From the IMG/VR virus record IMGVR_UViG_3300030202_001904, positions 1 to 28,530 of that record: 28,530 bases of DNA. The stretch is one strand, 5' to 3'. Both the position numbers and the translations under genes were made by a program. A model generated the notes under the pieces. The model did not search any database and was not told the DNA's origin. It saw nothing but the letters and a program-made list of their open reading frames with translations. Positions 20,116 to 28,530 of this stretch are shown here, one piece after another; the first letter of the stretch is position 1, and every line of letters begins with the position of its first letter. This stretch comes from a virus.

Positions 20116-20335
20116 TGTTATTCGTAAAATAAGTATTGGAGCAGATTATAAAAATGAAGCTATGCACTACTCCGTAGGCCAATCGGTTTACGGAGGTCAT
20201 AGCATTTCTAATATACTGTTTGAAGAAGAAGACAATTCTTACAATATATTCATAACTAAAGAAGACGAAGTATTGCCTTGGAAAAAGTTTAATTCTAATA
20301 TGGCAATATCTGTCGAGTATGATCTTCAGTACTAA
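20108..20335 (+). CDS. Conserved 75-residue protein of unknown function
   Basis: I use the ATG at 20108 (MSNVIRKISIGADYKNEAMH) rather than an upstream TTG. Conserved-looking features are DYKNEAMHYSVGQ, then GGHSISNILFEEEDNSYNIF and LPWKKFNSNMAISVEYDL. It is a small beta-rich fold with an acidic patch. It overlaps the coiled-coil gene upstream and the tandem-barrel gene downstream by one base, which indicates tight coupling. I recall similar proteins beside terminase genes in marine phages but know of no function. Confidence 0.6.
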   Translation: MSNVIRKISIGADYKNEAMHYSVGQSVYGGHSISNILFEEEDNSYNIFITKEDEVLPWKKFNSNMAISVEYDLQY

Positions 20336-20940
20336 TGGAAAGTTTATACCGATTTATCATAAAGCCAAAAGGTGAACGTTATGATAATGAAAAAAAAGTA
20401 GGTGACAAAAGCCTTATAACTAATACTCGTATTGAAACATTCCAGTCTGTTAGTAAGAAGGCAATTGTTATAGCTTTACCTAAAGCTTATAAAACCGATA
20501 TAAAAGTAGGTGATGAAGTAATCATACACCACAATGTGTTTCGTAGGTTTTATGACATGAAAGGTAAAGAGAAGAACTCTGCATCATTTTTTAAGGATGA
20601 TTTATTCTTTTGTGATATAGAACAAATATACCTTTATAACCGCAATGACAAATGGATATGTAACCTAAACTATTGCTTTGTCCACCCTGTTGCATCTCTG
20701 GATGAGTTTAGTACATTAAAAGAAGAACCTCTTCTTGGTATAATAAAATATAGTAATAAGTCCTTAGAAGCGCTAGGAATCACTCCTGGAACCTTAATAA
20801 CGTTTACACCCAACTCTGAATTTGAGTTTATAGTCGGTGATGAACGTTTATATTGTATGAAATCAAATGATATAGCATTAATGCATGACTACGAAGAAGA
20901 TAAAGTTAAATATAATCCAAGCTGGGCACAAAGCAGTTGA
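20335..20940 (+). CDS. Putative tandem GroES-fold (double Cpn10-like) protein
   Basis: Two segments of this 201-residue protein look like Cpn10-type barrels. Residues about 38-104 include KKAIVIALP, TDIKVGDEVIIHHN and IEQIYLYNR. Residues about 132-186 include LLGIIKYSN, ITPGTLITFTPN and GDERLYCMKSNDI. The second closely follows the GroES C-terminal pattern (V-x-x-GD-x-V-x-F...E-x-L-I-x-S-x-DI). No GGLLL-type GroEL-binding loop is visible, unlike the true GroES at 7701-7961. It sits just before TerS and overlaps it by 56 bases. It may be a co-chaperonin variant, or a structural protein reusing the fold. Confidence 0.5.
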   Translation: MESLYRFIIKPKGERYDNEKKVGDKSLITNTRIETFQSVSKKAIVIALPKAYKTDIKVGDEVIIHHNVFRRFYDMKGKEKNSASFFKDDLFFCDIEQIYLYNRNDKWICNLNYCFVHPVASLDEFSTLKEEPLLGIIKYSNKSLEALGITPGTLITFTPNSEFEFIVGDERLYCMKSNDIALMHDYEEDKVKYNPSWAQSS

Positions 20941-21163
20941 GGAATTAATTAAGATCGCTAGAGAACCTATTGTAGATTCAGAAGATGATATATCTGCAGA
21001 TAGATTAAAGAATGCAGCAGCAACAAAGAAATTAGCTATTTTCGATGCGTTTGAAATATTAACGCGCATCGAGAATGAAAAGGAAATGTTAGAGGATAAA
21101 CCTAAAGAAGAAAAAAAGGAAGAAAAAGCTTTTAAAGGTTTTGCGGAAAGGAGAAGTAAATAA
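20885..21163 (+). CDS. terS: Terminase small subunit (putative)
   Basis: The 92-residue protein begins MTTKKIKLNIIQAGHKAVEE. Its core DDISADRLKNAAATKKLAIF and DAFEILTRIENEKEM resemble the helical small-terminase proteins of marine phages. A basic, glutamate-rich C-terminus ends FAERRSK. It lies directly before TerL, overlapping it by one base (TAATG), the usual TerS position. Its start lies within the preceding gene in another frame (56 bases overlap). TerS would bind the packaging site and control TerL. Confidence 0.65.
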   Translation: MTTKKIKLNIIQAGHKAVEELIKIAREPIVDSEDDISADRLKNAAATKKLAIFDAFEILTRIENEKEMLEDKPKEEKKEEKAFKGFAERRSK

Positions 21164-23382
21164 TGTACGAACAAACATTATATACAATATTAAAAGATTA
21201 TATCAATCCTAAAATACTTAAAAAAAACAATAGGTATAAAAAATGGGAGTATGGGTATAATAAAGAATATGATTTTGTAGTTATAAGTAAAGACGGAACT
21301 ATTGGACAGATATACGAGATTCAAGGTCTCAAAGTTGCAATACCAGAAGAGCATGAACCTTTTAAACGAAGCAAAGATAAAAAGGAACAATACTGGGAAA
21401 GACAAGAATATCCAAAAGAATTAAGTAGGATTAAAAGTGTATTTGATTGGGATGAATATCCTGTAGATTTTAAAGAAAAATGGTTTGATTATATAGATGA
21501 AGAGTTCAGAAAAAGAGATGAAGGTTACTGGTTTTATAACAATGGTATTCCTACTTATATTACAGGGTCTCATTATATGTACTTGCAATGGTCAAAAATC
21601 GACGTTGGAGCCGCAGACTTTAGAGAAGCAAATAGATTATTCTTTATGTTCTGGGAAGCTTGCAAAGCAGATAATAGATGCTACGGAATGTGTTACCTTA
21701 AAAACAGACGATCTGGTTTTTCATTCATGTCATCAGCCGAGTTGGTTAACCAAGCAACAATATCTAGTAACTCTAGATTCGGTATCCTTTCTAAAACTGG
21801 AGCAGATGCTAAAAAAATGTTTACAGATAAGGTTGTCCCAATATCCATTAACTATCCGTTTTTTTTCAAACCGATCCAGGATGGTATGGATCGTCCTAAG
21901 ACCGAACTGGCATATAGAGTCCCAGCTTCAAAACTTACTAGACGTAAACTAGAATCAAACGAACAGCTAAAAGAACTAGAAGGTCTTGACACAACAATAG
22001 ACTGGAAAAACACAGGTGATAACTCTTATGATGGTGAAAAGCTAAAAATACTAGCTCATGATGAAAGTGGCAAATGGGAACGTCCTGATAATATATTAAA
22101 TAACTGGAGAGTTACAAAAACCACATTAAGACTAGGTTCTAGAATAGTTGGCAAGTGTATGATGGGTTCAACTTCAAACGCCTTAGACAAAGGTGGAAAC
22201 AATTTTAAAAAATTATTTTATGATTCAAGCGTTGAGAGAAGAAATAAGAATGGTCAAACAAGCTCGGGACTCTATAGTTTATTCATCCCTATGGAATGGT
22301 CCTACGAAGGATACATTGATTCTTATGGACTACCTGTCTTCGATACGCCACAAACTCCGGTCATTGGAGTTGATGGAGAAAGAATTGACATCGGAGTTAT
22401 CGAGCACTGGGAAAACGAAGCAGACGGACTTAAACAAGACCAAGACGGATTAAACGAATTTTACAGACAATTTCCAAGAACTGAGAAACACGCTTTCAGA
22501 GATGAAACAAAACAGTCTTTATTTAACTTAGTTAAAATATACGAGCAAATAGATTACAATGAAGAAATACATAATGTAGCTTCTGTAACTAGAGGAAGTT
22601 TTCAATGGGAAAATGGAATTAAAGATAGTAAAGTAATATTTTATCCAAACAATGATGGGAGATTTTTAATATCATGGGTTCCACCTAAAAATCTTCAAAA
22701 CAGAGTGATTATAAAAAATGGAGTTAAGTATCCTGGAAATGAACACGTTGGAGCTTTTGGTTGTGATAGTTATGATATTAGCGGTACTGTGGATGGTAAA
22801 GGTTCTAATGGAGCACTTCATGGATTAACTAAATTTTCAATGGAAGATGCGCCACCAAACCACTTTTTTTTAGAATATATATCTAGACCACAAACAGCAG
22901 AAACATTCTTTGAAGATGTTCTTATGTCATTAGTATTTTATGGAATGCCATTGTTATGTGAAAATAATAAACCAAGACTTTTATACTATTTAAAGCGTAG
23001 AGGTTATAGAGGATTTTCAATGAATCGTCCTGATAAAGTTTGGAATAAATTATCTACTGCAGAAAAAGAAGTTGGTGGTATACCTAATTCTAGTGAAGAT
23101 ATTAAACAAGCACACGCCGCGGCTATTGAAACGTATATAGAAGATTATGTAGGATTTAAAGGCGATGACTATGGAGATATGTATATGCAACGCACTTTAG
23201 AAGATTGGGCTAAGTTTAATATTAATAATAGAACTAAGCATGATGCTTCAATTAGTTCTGGACTTGCTATTATGGCTTGTAATAAAAATAAGTATAAACC
23301 TAATAAAGACACTGTAAGAACTAAAGTTAATTTAGGTTTTAAAAAATATGATAATAAAGGATCAATTTCAAAAATAATATAA
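21163..23382 (+). CDS. terL: Terminase large subunit (packaging ATPase-nuclease)
   Basis: The 739-residue protein carries the packaging motor domains in order. An ATPase region has a degenerate Walker A-like motif (YLKNRRSGFSFMS, about residues 178-190), Walker B ILAHDESG (about 296-303) and a coupling GSTSN motif (about 328-332). The nuclease-type region includes GAFGCDSYD (about 531-539) with acidic residues. It drives genome entry into the prohead through the portal and cuts concatemers. It starts at the TerS stop and ends three bases before the portal gene. Its length is somewhat above many TerL proteins. Confidence 0.9.
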   Translation: MYEQTLYTILKDYINPKILKKNNRYKKWEYGYNKEYDFVVISKDGTIGQIYEIQGLKVAIPEEHEPFKRSKDKKEQYWERQEYPKELSRIKSVFDWDEYPVDFKEKWFDYIDEEFRKRDEGYWFYNNGIPTYITGSHYMYLQWSKIDVGAADFREANRLFFMFWEACKADNRCYGMCYLKNRRSGFSFMSSAELVNQATISSNSRFGILSKTGADAKKMFTDKVVPISINYPFFFKPIQDGMDRPKTELAYRVPASKLTRRKLESNEQLKELEGLDTTIDWKNTGDNSYDGEKLKILAHDESGKWERPDNILNNWRVTKTTLRLGSRIVGKCMMGSTSNALDKGGNNFKKLFYDSSVERRNKNGQTSSGLYSLFIPMEWSYEGYIDSYGLPVFDTPQTPVIGVDGERIDIGVIEHWENEADGLKQDQDGLNEFYRQFPRTEKHAFRDETKQSLFNLVKIYEQIDYNEEIHNVASVTRGSFQWENGIKDSKVIFYPNNDGRFLISWVPPKNLQNRVIIKNGVKYPGNEHVGAFGCDSYDISGTVDGKGSNGALHGLTKFSMEDAPPNHFFLEYISRPQTAETFFEDVLMSLVFYGMPLLCENNKPRLLYYLKRRGYRGFSMNRPDKVWNKLSTAEKEVGGIPNSSEDIKQAHAAAIETYIEDYVGFKGDDYGDMYMQRTLEDWAKFNINNRTKHDASISSGLAIMACNKNKYKPNKDTVRTKVNLGFKKYDNKGSISKII

Positions 23383-23385
23383 TAG

Positions 23386-25794
23386 ATGCAAATTTATACA
23401 AATACAAATAGCACTTTTCCAGATCAGGTAGTACCAGATGCAGAAAAAGCAACGTGGGAGTATGGTCTTCAAGTAGGTAGAGCTATTGAAGGTGAATGGT
23501 TTACTAATTATCGTGGAGCTTATAGGTTTAATACAAATTATAATAACTTTCATAATTTAAGATTATATGCTAGAGGTGAACAATCTATACAAAAATATAA
23601 AGATGAATTATCAATTAATGGTGATTTATCTTATTTAAATCTTGATTGGAAGCCTGTTCCTGTTATACCTAAATTTGTAGATATTGTAGTAAATGGTATA
23701 TCTCAAAGGAACTATGATATAAACGCTTACGCTCAAGACCCTGAATCGTTAAAGAAAAGAACTGACTATGCTTCTGGCTTACTAAGAGATATTAATGCTG
23801 AAGCCTTTATAGCTAAAATACAGCAACGTACAGGAACTAATATGTTTTCTAATAAAGATAGAGAAAATGCTCCATCTAACCCTCAAGAGCTAGAAGTACA
23901 TATGCAAATGGACTATAAGCAAGCTGTAGAAGTAGCTGAAGAAGAGGCTATTGAAAATGTATTAGCTAAAAATAAATATGATTTAATAAATAGAAGAGTA
24001 AACTATGACTTAACAGTTTTAGGCATTGGCGCTACAAAAACTAGTTTTAATAGATCTGAAGGTGTAACTGTTAAATATGTAGACCCTGTTAATCTTGTTT
24101 ATTCATATACTGAAGATCCTAACTTTGAAGATATATATTACGTTGGTGAAGTTAAATCTATAAGTTTACCAGAACTTAAAAAAGAATTCCCTTACTTAAC
24201 AGCTGATCAATTAAAGAAAATCCAAGAGTATCCAGGTAATCAAGAATATTTAAGAAACTGGAACGGAAAAGATAACAATAATAATGTTCAAGTATTATAT
24301 TTTGAATATAAAACTTATGCTAATCAAGTATTTAAAATAAAGCAAACGCCAAATGGTTTAGAAAAAGCATTAGAAAAAACAGATACTTTTAATCCACCAG
24401 AAAGCGAGAACTTTAAAAAAGCATTTAGAGCTATTGAAGTTCTTTACACAGGTGCTAAAATACTAGGTCATCCAGAAATGTTAAAATGGGAAATGTCTGA
24501 AAACATGACAAGACCTAACTCTAACGTTGTTAAAGTAAATATGAATTACAATATTTGTGCGCCGAGAATGTATAAAGGACGCATAGATTCGCTTGTATCA
24601 AGAGTTACTGGCTTTGCTGACATGATACAATTAACGCATCTTAAACTTCAACAGGTGATGTCTAGAATAGTACCTGATGGTGTTTATTTAGACGTAGACG
24701 GCTTAGCAGAGGTTGATCTTGGGAATGGCACTAACTACAATCCACAAGAGGCTTTAAACATGTATTTTCAAACTGGTTCGATTGTTGGTAGATCATTAAC
24801 TCAAGATGGCGATCCAAATCGTGGTAAAGTACCGATACAAGAATTACAAACATCGTCTGGTGGTCAAAAAATAAACTCACTTATAAGTACTTATCAGTAT
24901 TATTTACAAATGATAAGAGACGTAACCGGCCTTAACGAAGCAAGAGACGGTAGTCAACCAGATAAAAACGCTTTAGTTGGGTTACAAAAACTGGCTGCTG
25001 CTAATAGTAATACCGCTACAAGACATATCTTACAAGCTAGTTTGTATTTAACTTTAAGAACATGTGAAAACATAACTCTCAGAATAGCTGATGCTTTAAT
25101 ATTTCCCTTAACTAGACAAGCTTTAGAAAGCAGTATATCTAGATTTAATATGCATACATTACAAGAACTTAGTCAAGTTAACTTGTTAGACTTTGGTATA
25201 TATCTTCAATTAGAACCTGACGAAGAACAAAAAGCAATGTTAGAACAAAATATACAAGTAGCGCTACAACAAAACCAAATATACCTAGAAGACGCTATAG
25301 ATATAAGAGAAGTTAAAAACCTTAAATTAGCAAATGCTTTACTTAAACAACGTAGAAAGAAAAAACTTAAACAAGATCAAGCTGCGCAACAAGCAAATAT
25401 TCAAGCACAAGCTCAAGCTAATGCCGAGCAAGCTGAGAGAGCTGCAATGAATGAAGTACAAAAACAACAAGCTGTAGCTGAAACTAATATTCAATTTGAA
25501 CAAGCTAAATCTCAGTTTGAAATACAACGAATGGAACAAGAAGCTGTTATTAAAAAGCAATTAATGGAACAAAAATTCCAATATGATATGCAATTAGCTC
25601 AAGCAGATATTCAAGTAACAGCAGCTAGAGAAAAAGAAATTGAAGATAGAAAAGATAAACGAACTAAACTACAAGCGACTCAACAGAGTCAAATGATTAG
25701 TCAAAGACAAAATGATTTATTACCAACAAATTTTGAAACCGAAGGTGATAATGAAGCAGGAGGCTTTGGATTACAAAACATGGGTCCTGGATAA
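23386..25794 (+). CDS. Portal protein, 802 residues
   Basis: Position directly after TerL and before the scaffold and capsid identifies this large protein as the portal. The core includes NYNNFHNLRLYARGEQSIQK and a body rich in I, Y and N, with the stem region around 540-590. Residues about 620-790 are a long alanine/glutamine-rich coiled coil (QAQANAEQAERAAMNEVQKQ), typical of C-terminal portal barrels. The size matches large Bacteroidota phage portals. It forms the dodecameric DNA channel at the capsid vertex. Confidence 0.85.
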   Translation: MQIYTNTNSTFPDQVVPDAEKATWEYGLQVGRAIEGEWFTNYRGAYRFNTNYNNFHNLRLYARGEQSIQKYKDELSINGDLSYLNLDWKPVPVIPKFVDIVVNGISQRNYDINAYAQDPESLKKRTDYASGLLRDINAEAFIAKIQQRTGTNMFSNKDRENAPSNPQELEVHMQMDYKQAVEVAEEEAIENVLAKNKYDLINRRVNYDLTVLGIGATKTSFNRSEGVTVKYVDPVNLVYSYTEDPNFEDIYYVGEVKSISLPELKKEFPYLTADQLKKIQEYPGNQEYLRNWNGKDNNNNVQVLYFEYKTYANQVFKIKQTPNGLEKALEKTDTFNPPESENFKKAFRAIEVLYTGAKILGHPEMLKWEMSENMTRPNSNVVKVNMNYNICAPRMYKGRIDSLVSRVTGFADMIQLTHLKLQQVMSRIVPDGVYLDVDGLAEVDLGNGTNYNPQEALNMYFQTGSIVGRSLTQDGDPNRGKVPIQELQTSSGGQKINSLISTYQYYLQMIRDVTGLNEARDGSQPDKNALVGLQKLAAANSNTATRHILQASLYLTLRTCENITLRIADALIFPLTRQALESSISRFNMHTLQELSQVNLLDFGIYLQLEPDEEQKAMLEQNIQVALQQNQIYLEDAIDIREVKNLKLANALLKQRRKKKLKQDQAAQQANIQAQAQANAEQAERAAMNEVQKQQAVAETNIQFEQAKSQFEIQRMEQEAVIKKQLMEQKFQYDMQLAQADIQVTAAREKEIEDRKDKRTKLQATQQSQMISQRQNDLLPTNFETEGDNEAGGFGLQNMGPG

Positions 25795-25822
25795 ACACCA
25801 TTATTAATTATTATATTATATT

Positions 25823-27010
25823 ATGTCAGAAGAAATAAAAGAAACTCCTACAGGTGAATTAGAACAAGGGGAGTTTAAAATAAAAAAGAAACCTAAAAAA
25901 CTTGCTAATAAAAAACCGCAAGAAACAGTAAAGCTAGATTTAGCTAAAAAAGAAGAACCTAAAAAGGAAGAAGTAAAACAAGAAATAAAAGAAGATGCCG
26001 TACAAGGGGAAACAACTGAAAGCGTGCAAAGCTCAGGAGAGAAAAGCAAAGAAAGCAGGGAAGAGACCAAAGTGGAAGTGCCACACTCCGAAAAAGAAGA
26101 AACGATAGCAACTATTACTGAAATTACTGAACAACCTAAAGCGGAAGAAGAAGTAAAATATCCAGAACCAGAACCTCAACCAGAAATAAATTTACCAGAA
26201 AATATAGAAAAATTGGTTAATTTTATGAAGGAAACTGGTGGAGATATTAATGATTATGTTAGGTTAAATGCTGATTATACTAATATAGATGATACAGCAT
26301 TATTAAAAGAATATTACAAACAAACTAAACCTCATTTAGATCAAGACGAAATTGAATTTATTATGGAAGATAAATTTGATTATGACGAAGATATAGATGA
26401 AGATCGCGATATAAGAAAAAAGAAACTCGCGAAAAAAGAAGAAATTGCAAGAGCAAAAAACTTTTTAGAAGAGACCAAGAGTAAATATTACGACGAGATC
26501 AAGTTGAGACCGGGCGTTACTCAGGAACAACAAAAAGCTATGGAGTTCTTCAATAGATACAACAACGAACAACAAAACGTTAAAAAGCAACACGAGGAGT
26601 TTAAGAACACTACTAAAAATTATTTCACTAAAGATTTCAAAGGTTTTGAGTTTAATTTAGGAGAAAAAAGATTTAGTTATAATGTTCAAAACCCTGAAAA
26701 TGTAGCTGATAACCAGTCAAATTTAACAAACTTCGTTAAGACGTTCTTAGACGATAAAGGTAATGTTAAAGATTACGAAGGTTATCACAAAGCAATTTAT
26801 GCTGCTAGAAATGCTGATACTATTGCAAACCATTTTTATGAGCAAGGCAAAGCCGATGCAATTAAAGATGTTACTGCAAAATCTAAAAATATAAATGAAA
26901 CTGTTAGAAGTACTACTCCTGGCGACGTATATATAAATGGATTAAGAGTGAAAGCAATAAATGGCGTTGATAGTTCAAAGTTGAAATTTAAAGGAAAAAA
27001 ACAAAAATAA
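25823..27010 (+). CDS. Scaffolding-like protein, 395 residues
   Basis: Lying between portal and major capsid protein, this is the expected scaffold. Residues 1-130 are an acidic/basic low-complexity stretch (KKPKKLANKKPQETVKLDLA and many E/K). The middle is helical and strongly acidic (DYDEDIDEDRDIRKKK). The C-terminal third is mixed alpha/beta with a basic end (KLKFKGKKQK), as in scaffold C-termini that bind capsid. It would direct prohead assembly and then leave or be cleaved. No protease motif is evident. Confidence 0.7.
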   Translation: MSEEIKETPTGELEQGEFKIKKKPKKLANKKPQETVKLDLAKKEEPKKEEVKQEIKEDAVQGETTESVQSSGEKSKESREETKVEVPHSEKEETIATITEITEQPKAEEEVKYPEPEPQPEINLPENIEKLVNFMKETGGDINDYVRLNADYTNIDDTALLKEYYKQTKPHLDQDEIEFIMEDKFDYDEDIDEDRDIRKKKLAKKEEIARAKNFLEETKSKYYDEIKLRPGVTQEQQKAMEFFNRYNNEQQNVKKQHEEFKNTTKNYFTKDFKGFEFNLGEKRFSYNVQNPENVADNQSNLTNFVKTFLDDKGNVKDYEGYHKAIYAARNADTIANHFYEQGKADAIKDVTAKSKNINETVRSTTPGDVYINGLRVKAINGVDSSKLKFKGKKQK

Positions 27011-27029
27011 AAACTAAAAACTAAAAATT

Positions 27030-28493
27030 ATGAGTTTTGCAACAAGTGGGAGTTTTCCCGCGTCTATTGTTCCAATGCAACAAAGAGTTACAGTTCAAGA
27101 TAATTACCTTGACTTTAACAACTTAGGCGTTTCACAATGGGCACAACAATATTTACCTGAGCTTTATGAGCAAGAGGTAGAAAGATACGGAAACAGAACT
27201 TTATCTGGTTTCTTGAGAATGGTTGGCGCTGAAATGCCAATGACATCTGATCAAGTAATTTGGTCTGAACAAAATAGATTACACGTAGCTTATGATACTG
27301 TTCAAGTAACTCAACCAGGAGCACATCCTGCAGCTACAATTACAATTACTCCTCAAGGTGGTGAAACTACTTGTGGTGTAAGAGTTGGTAATACTATTTT
27401 AGTTTCTGATAACGCTACAGGTTTAGTAACAACTAAATTATTAGTAGTTGGTGAAACTACAGCTTTTGTATTTACTTGTCAAGCTTATGATGGTGCTATG
27501 CCAGCTGGAATTGTAACAGGTGCTGCTACTTGTAGCTTATTTGTATATGGTTCTGAATTTCCAAAAGGAAGTAATGGAATGACTGGTGCTATTGAGCCTA
27601 CTTTATCTACTTTTAACAACTCTCCAATTATCATGAAAGATAATTATGAGTTAAGTGGTTCTGATGCTGCTCAAATCGGTTGGATTGAAGTTGCTACTGA
27701 AGATGGAACATCTGGATTCTTATGGTATTTAAAAGCTGAGTCTGAAACAAGACTAAGATTTGAAGACTATATGGAGATGTCAATGGTTGAAGGTGAATTA
27801 ATGAGCACAGGTGGTACTGCTTTTGGTGGTAATTTTGCCCCAGGTGGTGCTGCTCAAAACATCAAAGGTACACAAGGTTTATTTGCTGCTATCGAAGCAA
27901 GAGGTAATGTATATTCTGGTTTTGCTGGAGCTGCTGCTCCTGGTTCTGGTGCTTTAGGTGATTTCGATGAAATCCTTAAAAACTTAGATAAGCAAGGTGC
28001 TATTGAAGAAAACATGTTATTCTTATCTAGATCTACTGCGTTAGATTTTGACGATATGATTGCTGCAATGAACGGAGCTTACGCTTCTACAGCTGCTGCT
28101 TCTTATGGTCTTTTTGACAATGAAGCTGATATGGCATTAAACTTTGGATTTTCTGGTTTTAGAAGAGGTTCTTATGACTTCTACAAAACTGATTGGAAAT
28201 ATCTAAATGATGCTACAACTAGAGGATTAGACAAGGAGATTGATGGTGTACTTGTTCCTGCTGGAACTTCTACAGTATACGATCAAATGTTAGGTGCTAA
28301 TATCAGACGTCCATTTTTGCACGTAAGATATAGAGCTTCAGAAACAGAAGATAGAAGATTTAAATCTTGGATCACTGGTTCTGTTGGAGGTGCTTACACT
28401 TCTGATCTTGATGTAATGAGAGTTAATTTCTTATCTGAAAGATGTTTAGTAACTCAAGCTGCTAATAACTTCGTGTTATTCAAAGGAGCTTAA
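27030..28493 (+). CDS. Major capsid protein, 487 residues
   Basis: The gene follows portal and scaffold and encodes a low-charge protein with an HK97-type layout. It has an N-terminal arm (SFATSGSFPASIVPMQQRV), a helical segment near LPELYEQEVERYG, a central beta-rich part (ATITITPQGGETTCGVRVG) and a long C-terminal body (GAIEENMLF type segments, then FKSWITGSVGGAYTSDLDVM). The leader AAAAATT before ATG matches other late genes. Host codon-like composition suggests strong expression. It builds the icosahedral shell. Confidence 0.85.
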   Translation: MSFATSGSFPASIVPMQQRVTVQDNYLDFNNLGVSQWAQQYLPELYEQEVERYGNRTLSGFLRMVGAEMPMTSDQVIWSEQNRLHVAYDTVQVTQPGAHPAATITITPQGGETTCGVRVGNTILVSDNATGLVTTKLLVVGETTAFVFTCQAYDGAMPAGIVTGAATCSLFVYGSEFPKGSNGMTGAIEPTLSTFNNSPIIMKDNYELSGSDAAQIGWIEVATEDGTSGFLWYLKAESETRLRFEDYMEMSMVEGELMSTGGTAFGGNFAPGGAAQNIKGTQGLFAAIEARGNVYSGFAGAAAPGSGALGDFDEILKNLDKQGAIEENMLFLSRSTALDFDDMIAAMNGAYASTAAASYGLFDNEADMALNFGFSGFRRGSYDFYKTDWKYLNDATTRGLDKEIDGVLVPAGTSTVYDQMLGANIRRPFLHVRYRASETEDRRFKSWITGSVGGAYTSDLDVMRVNFLSERCLVTQAANNFVLFKGA

Positions 28494-28523
28494 TAATTAT
28501 TAACATTTAAAAATATAGAAATT

Positions 28524-28530
28524 ATGAGTT
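28524..28530 (+). CDS. Start of the next late gene, cut by the window edge
   Basis: Only ATGAGTT is visible, but it sits behind an A-rich leader (AATATAGAAATT) like those of the capsid and other late genes. A following head or tail gene is expected. The product cannot be identified. Confidence 0.35.

Noticed and set aside
21497-21952. Open frame in another forward frame inside terL (151 codons)
   Set aside because: The TerL reading is strongly supported by conserved motifs over the same bases. This alternative has no recognised features.
1-28530. CRISPR array, insertion sequence or integrase
   Set aside because: No regularly spaced direct repeats with spacers, no transposase-like frame and no tyrosine or serine recombinase motif were found.

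Overview
The window is a 28.5 kb piece of a tailed double-stranded DNA phage (Caudoviricetes). The hallmark genes are all present: terminase small and large subunits, a large portal, a scaffold-like protein, a major capsid protein, tail fibres and lysis genes. The DNA is AT-rich. Genes are packed with short start/stop overlaps. Start codons lack a Shine-Dalgarno sequence and sit behind A-rich leaders, as is usual in Bacteroidota. The protein set also fits a virus of Bacteroidota, probably a marine flavobacterium, but the host is inferred. No integrase or repressor was seen, so lifestyle cannot be decided here.

Bases 1-4076 hold about 20 tiny genes (26-85 residues), all on the minus strand. 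Six near-identical promoter units with one fixed spacing read leftward through them. Two paralogous gene families alternate A-B-A'-B', each copy behind its own promoter. The same arm has a decayed ORF and, near its left end, a tRNA-like T arm. This looks like an early-expressed accessory region.

Bases 4077-4397 form a gene-free divergent region. All genes to its right (4398-28530) run on the plus strand as one late block. First come a fibre with a YadA-like head-repeat region, a small unknown protein, and a phage GroEL/GroES pair in the order groEL-groES. Next (7973-13222) is a chain of small virion or lysis genes. It includes a winged-helix-like protein, a small membrane protein next to a DUF5675 protein with a possible peptidoglycan role, a small HEXXH protein, an EF-hand protein with SP-rich repeats, and a GTA-type holin candidate. 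Adhesion genes follow (13226-19841): a spike-base protein with an inserted domain, a fibre-like protein, and four LamG-like modules spread over two adjacent genes. Bases 19867-28493 hold packaging and head genes: small conserved proteins, a protein that looks like two GroES-type barrels in tandem, TerS, TerL, portal, scaffold and capsid. The next gene begins at the right edge.

The virus appears to bring its own folding machinery (GroEL, GroES and a possible tandem GroES-fold protein) to assemble a particle with a large capsid/portal set and extensive beta-rich fibres. The least explained parts are the tandem-barrel protein and the promoter-plus-paralogue array on the left.
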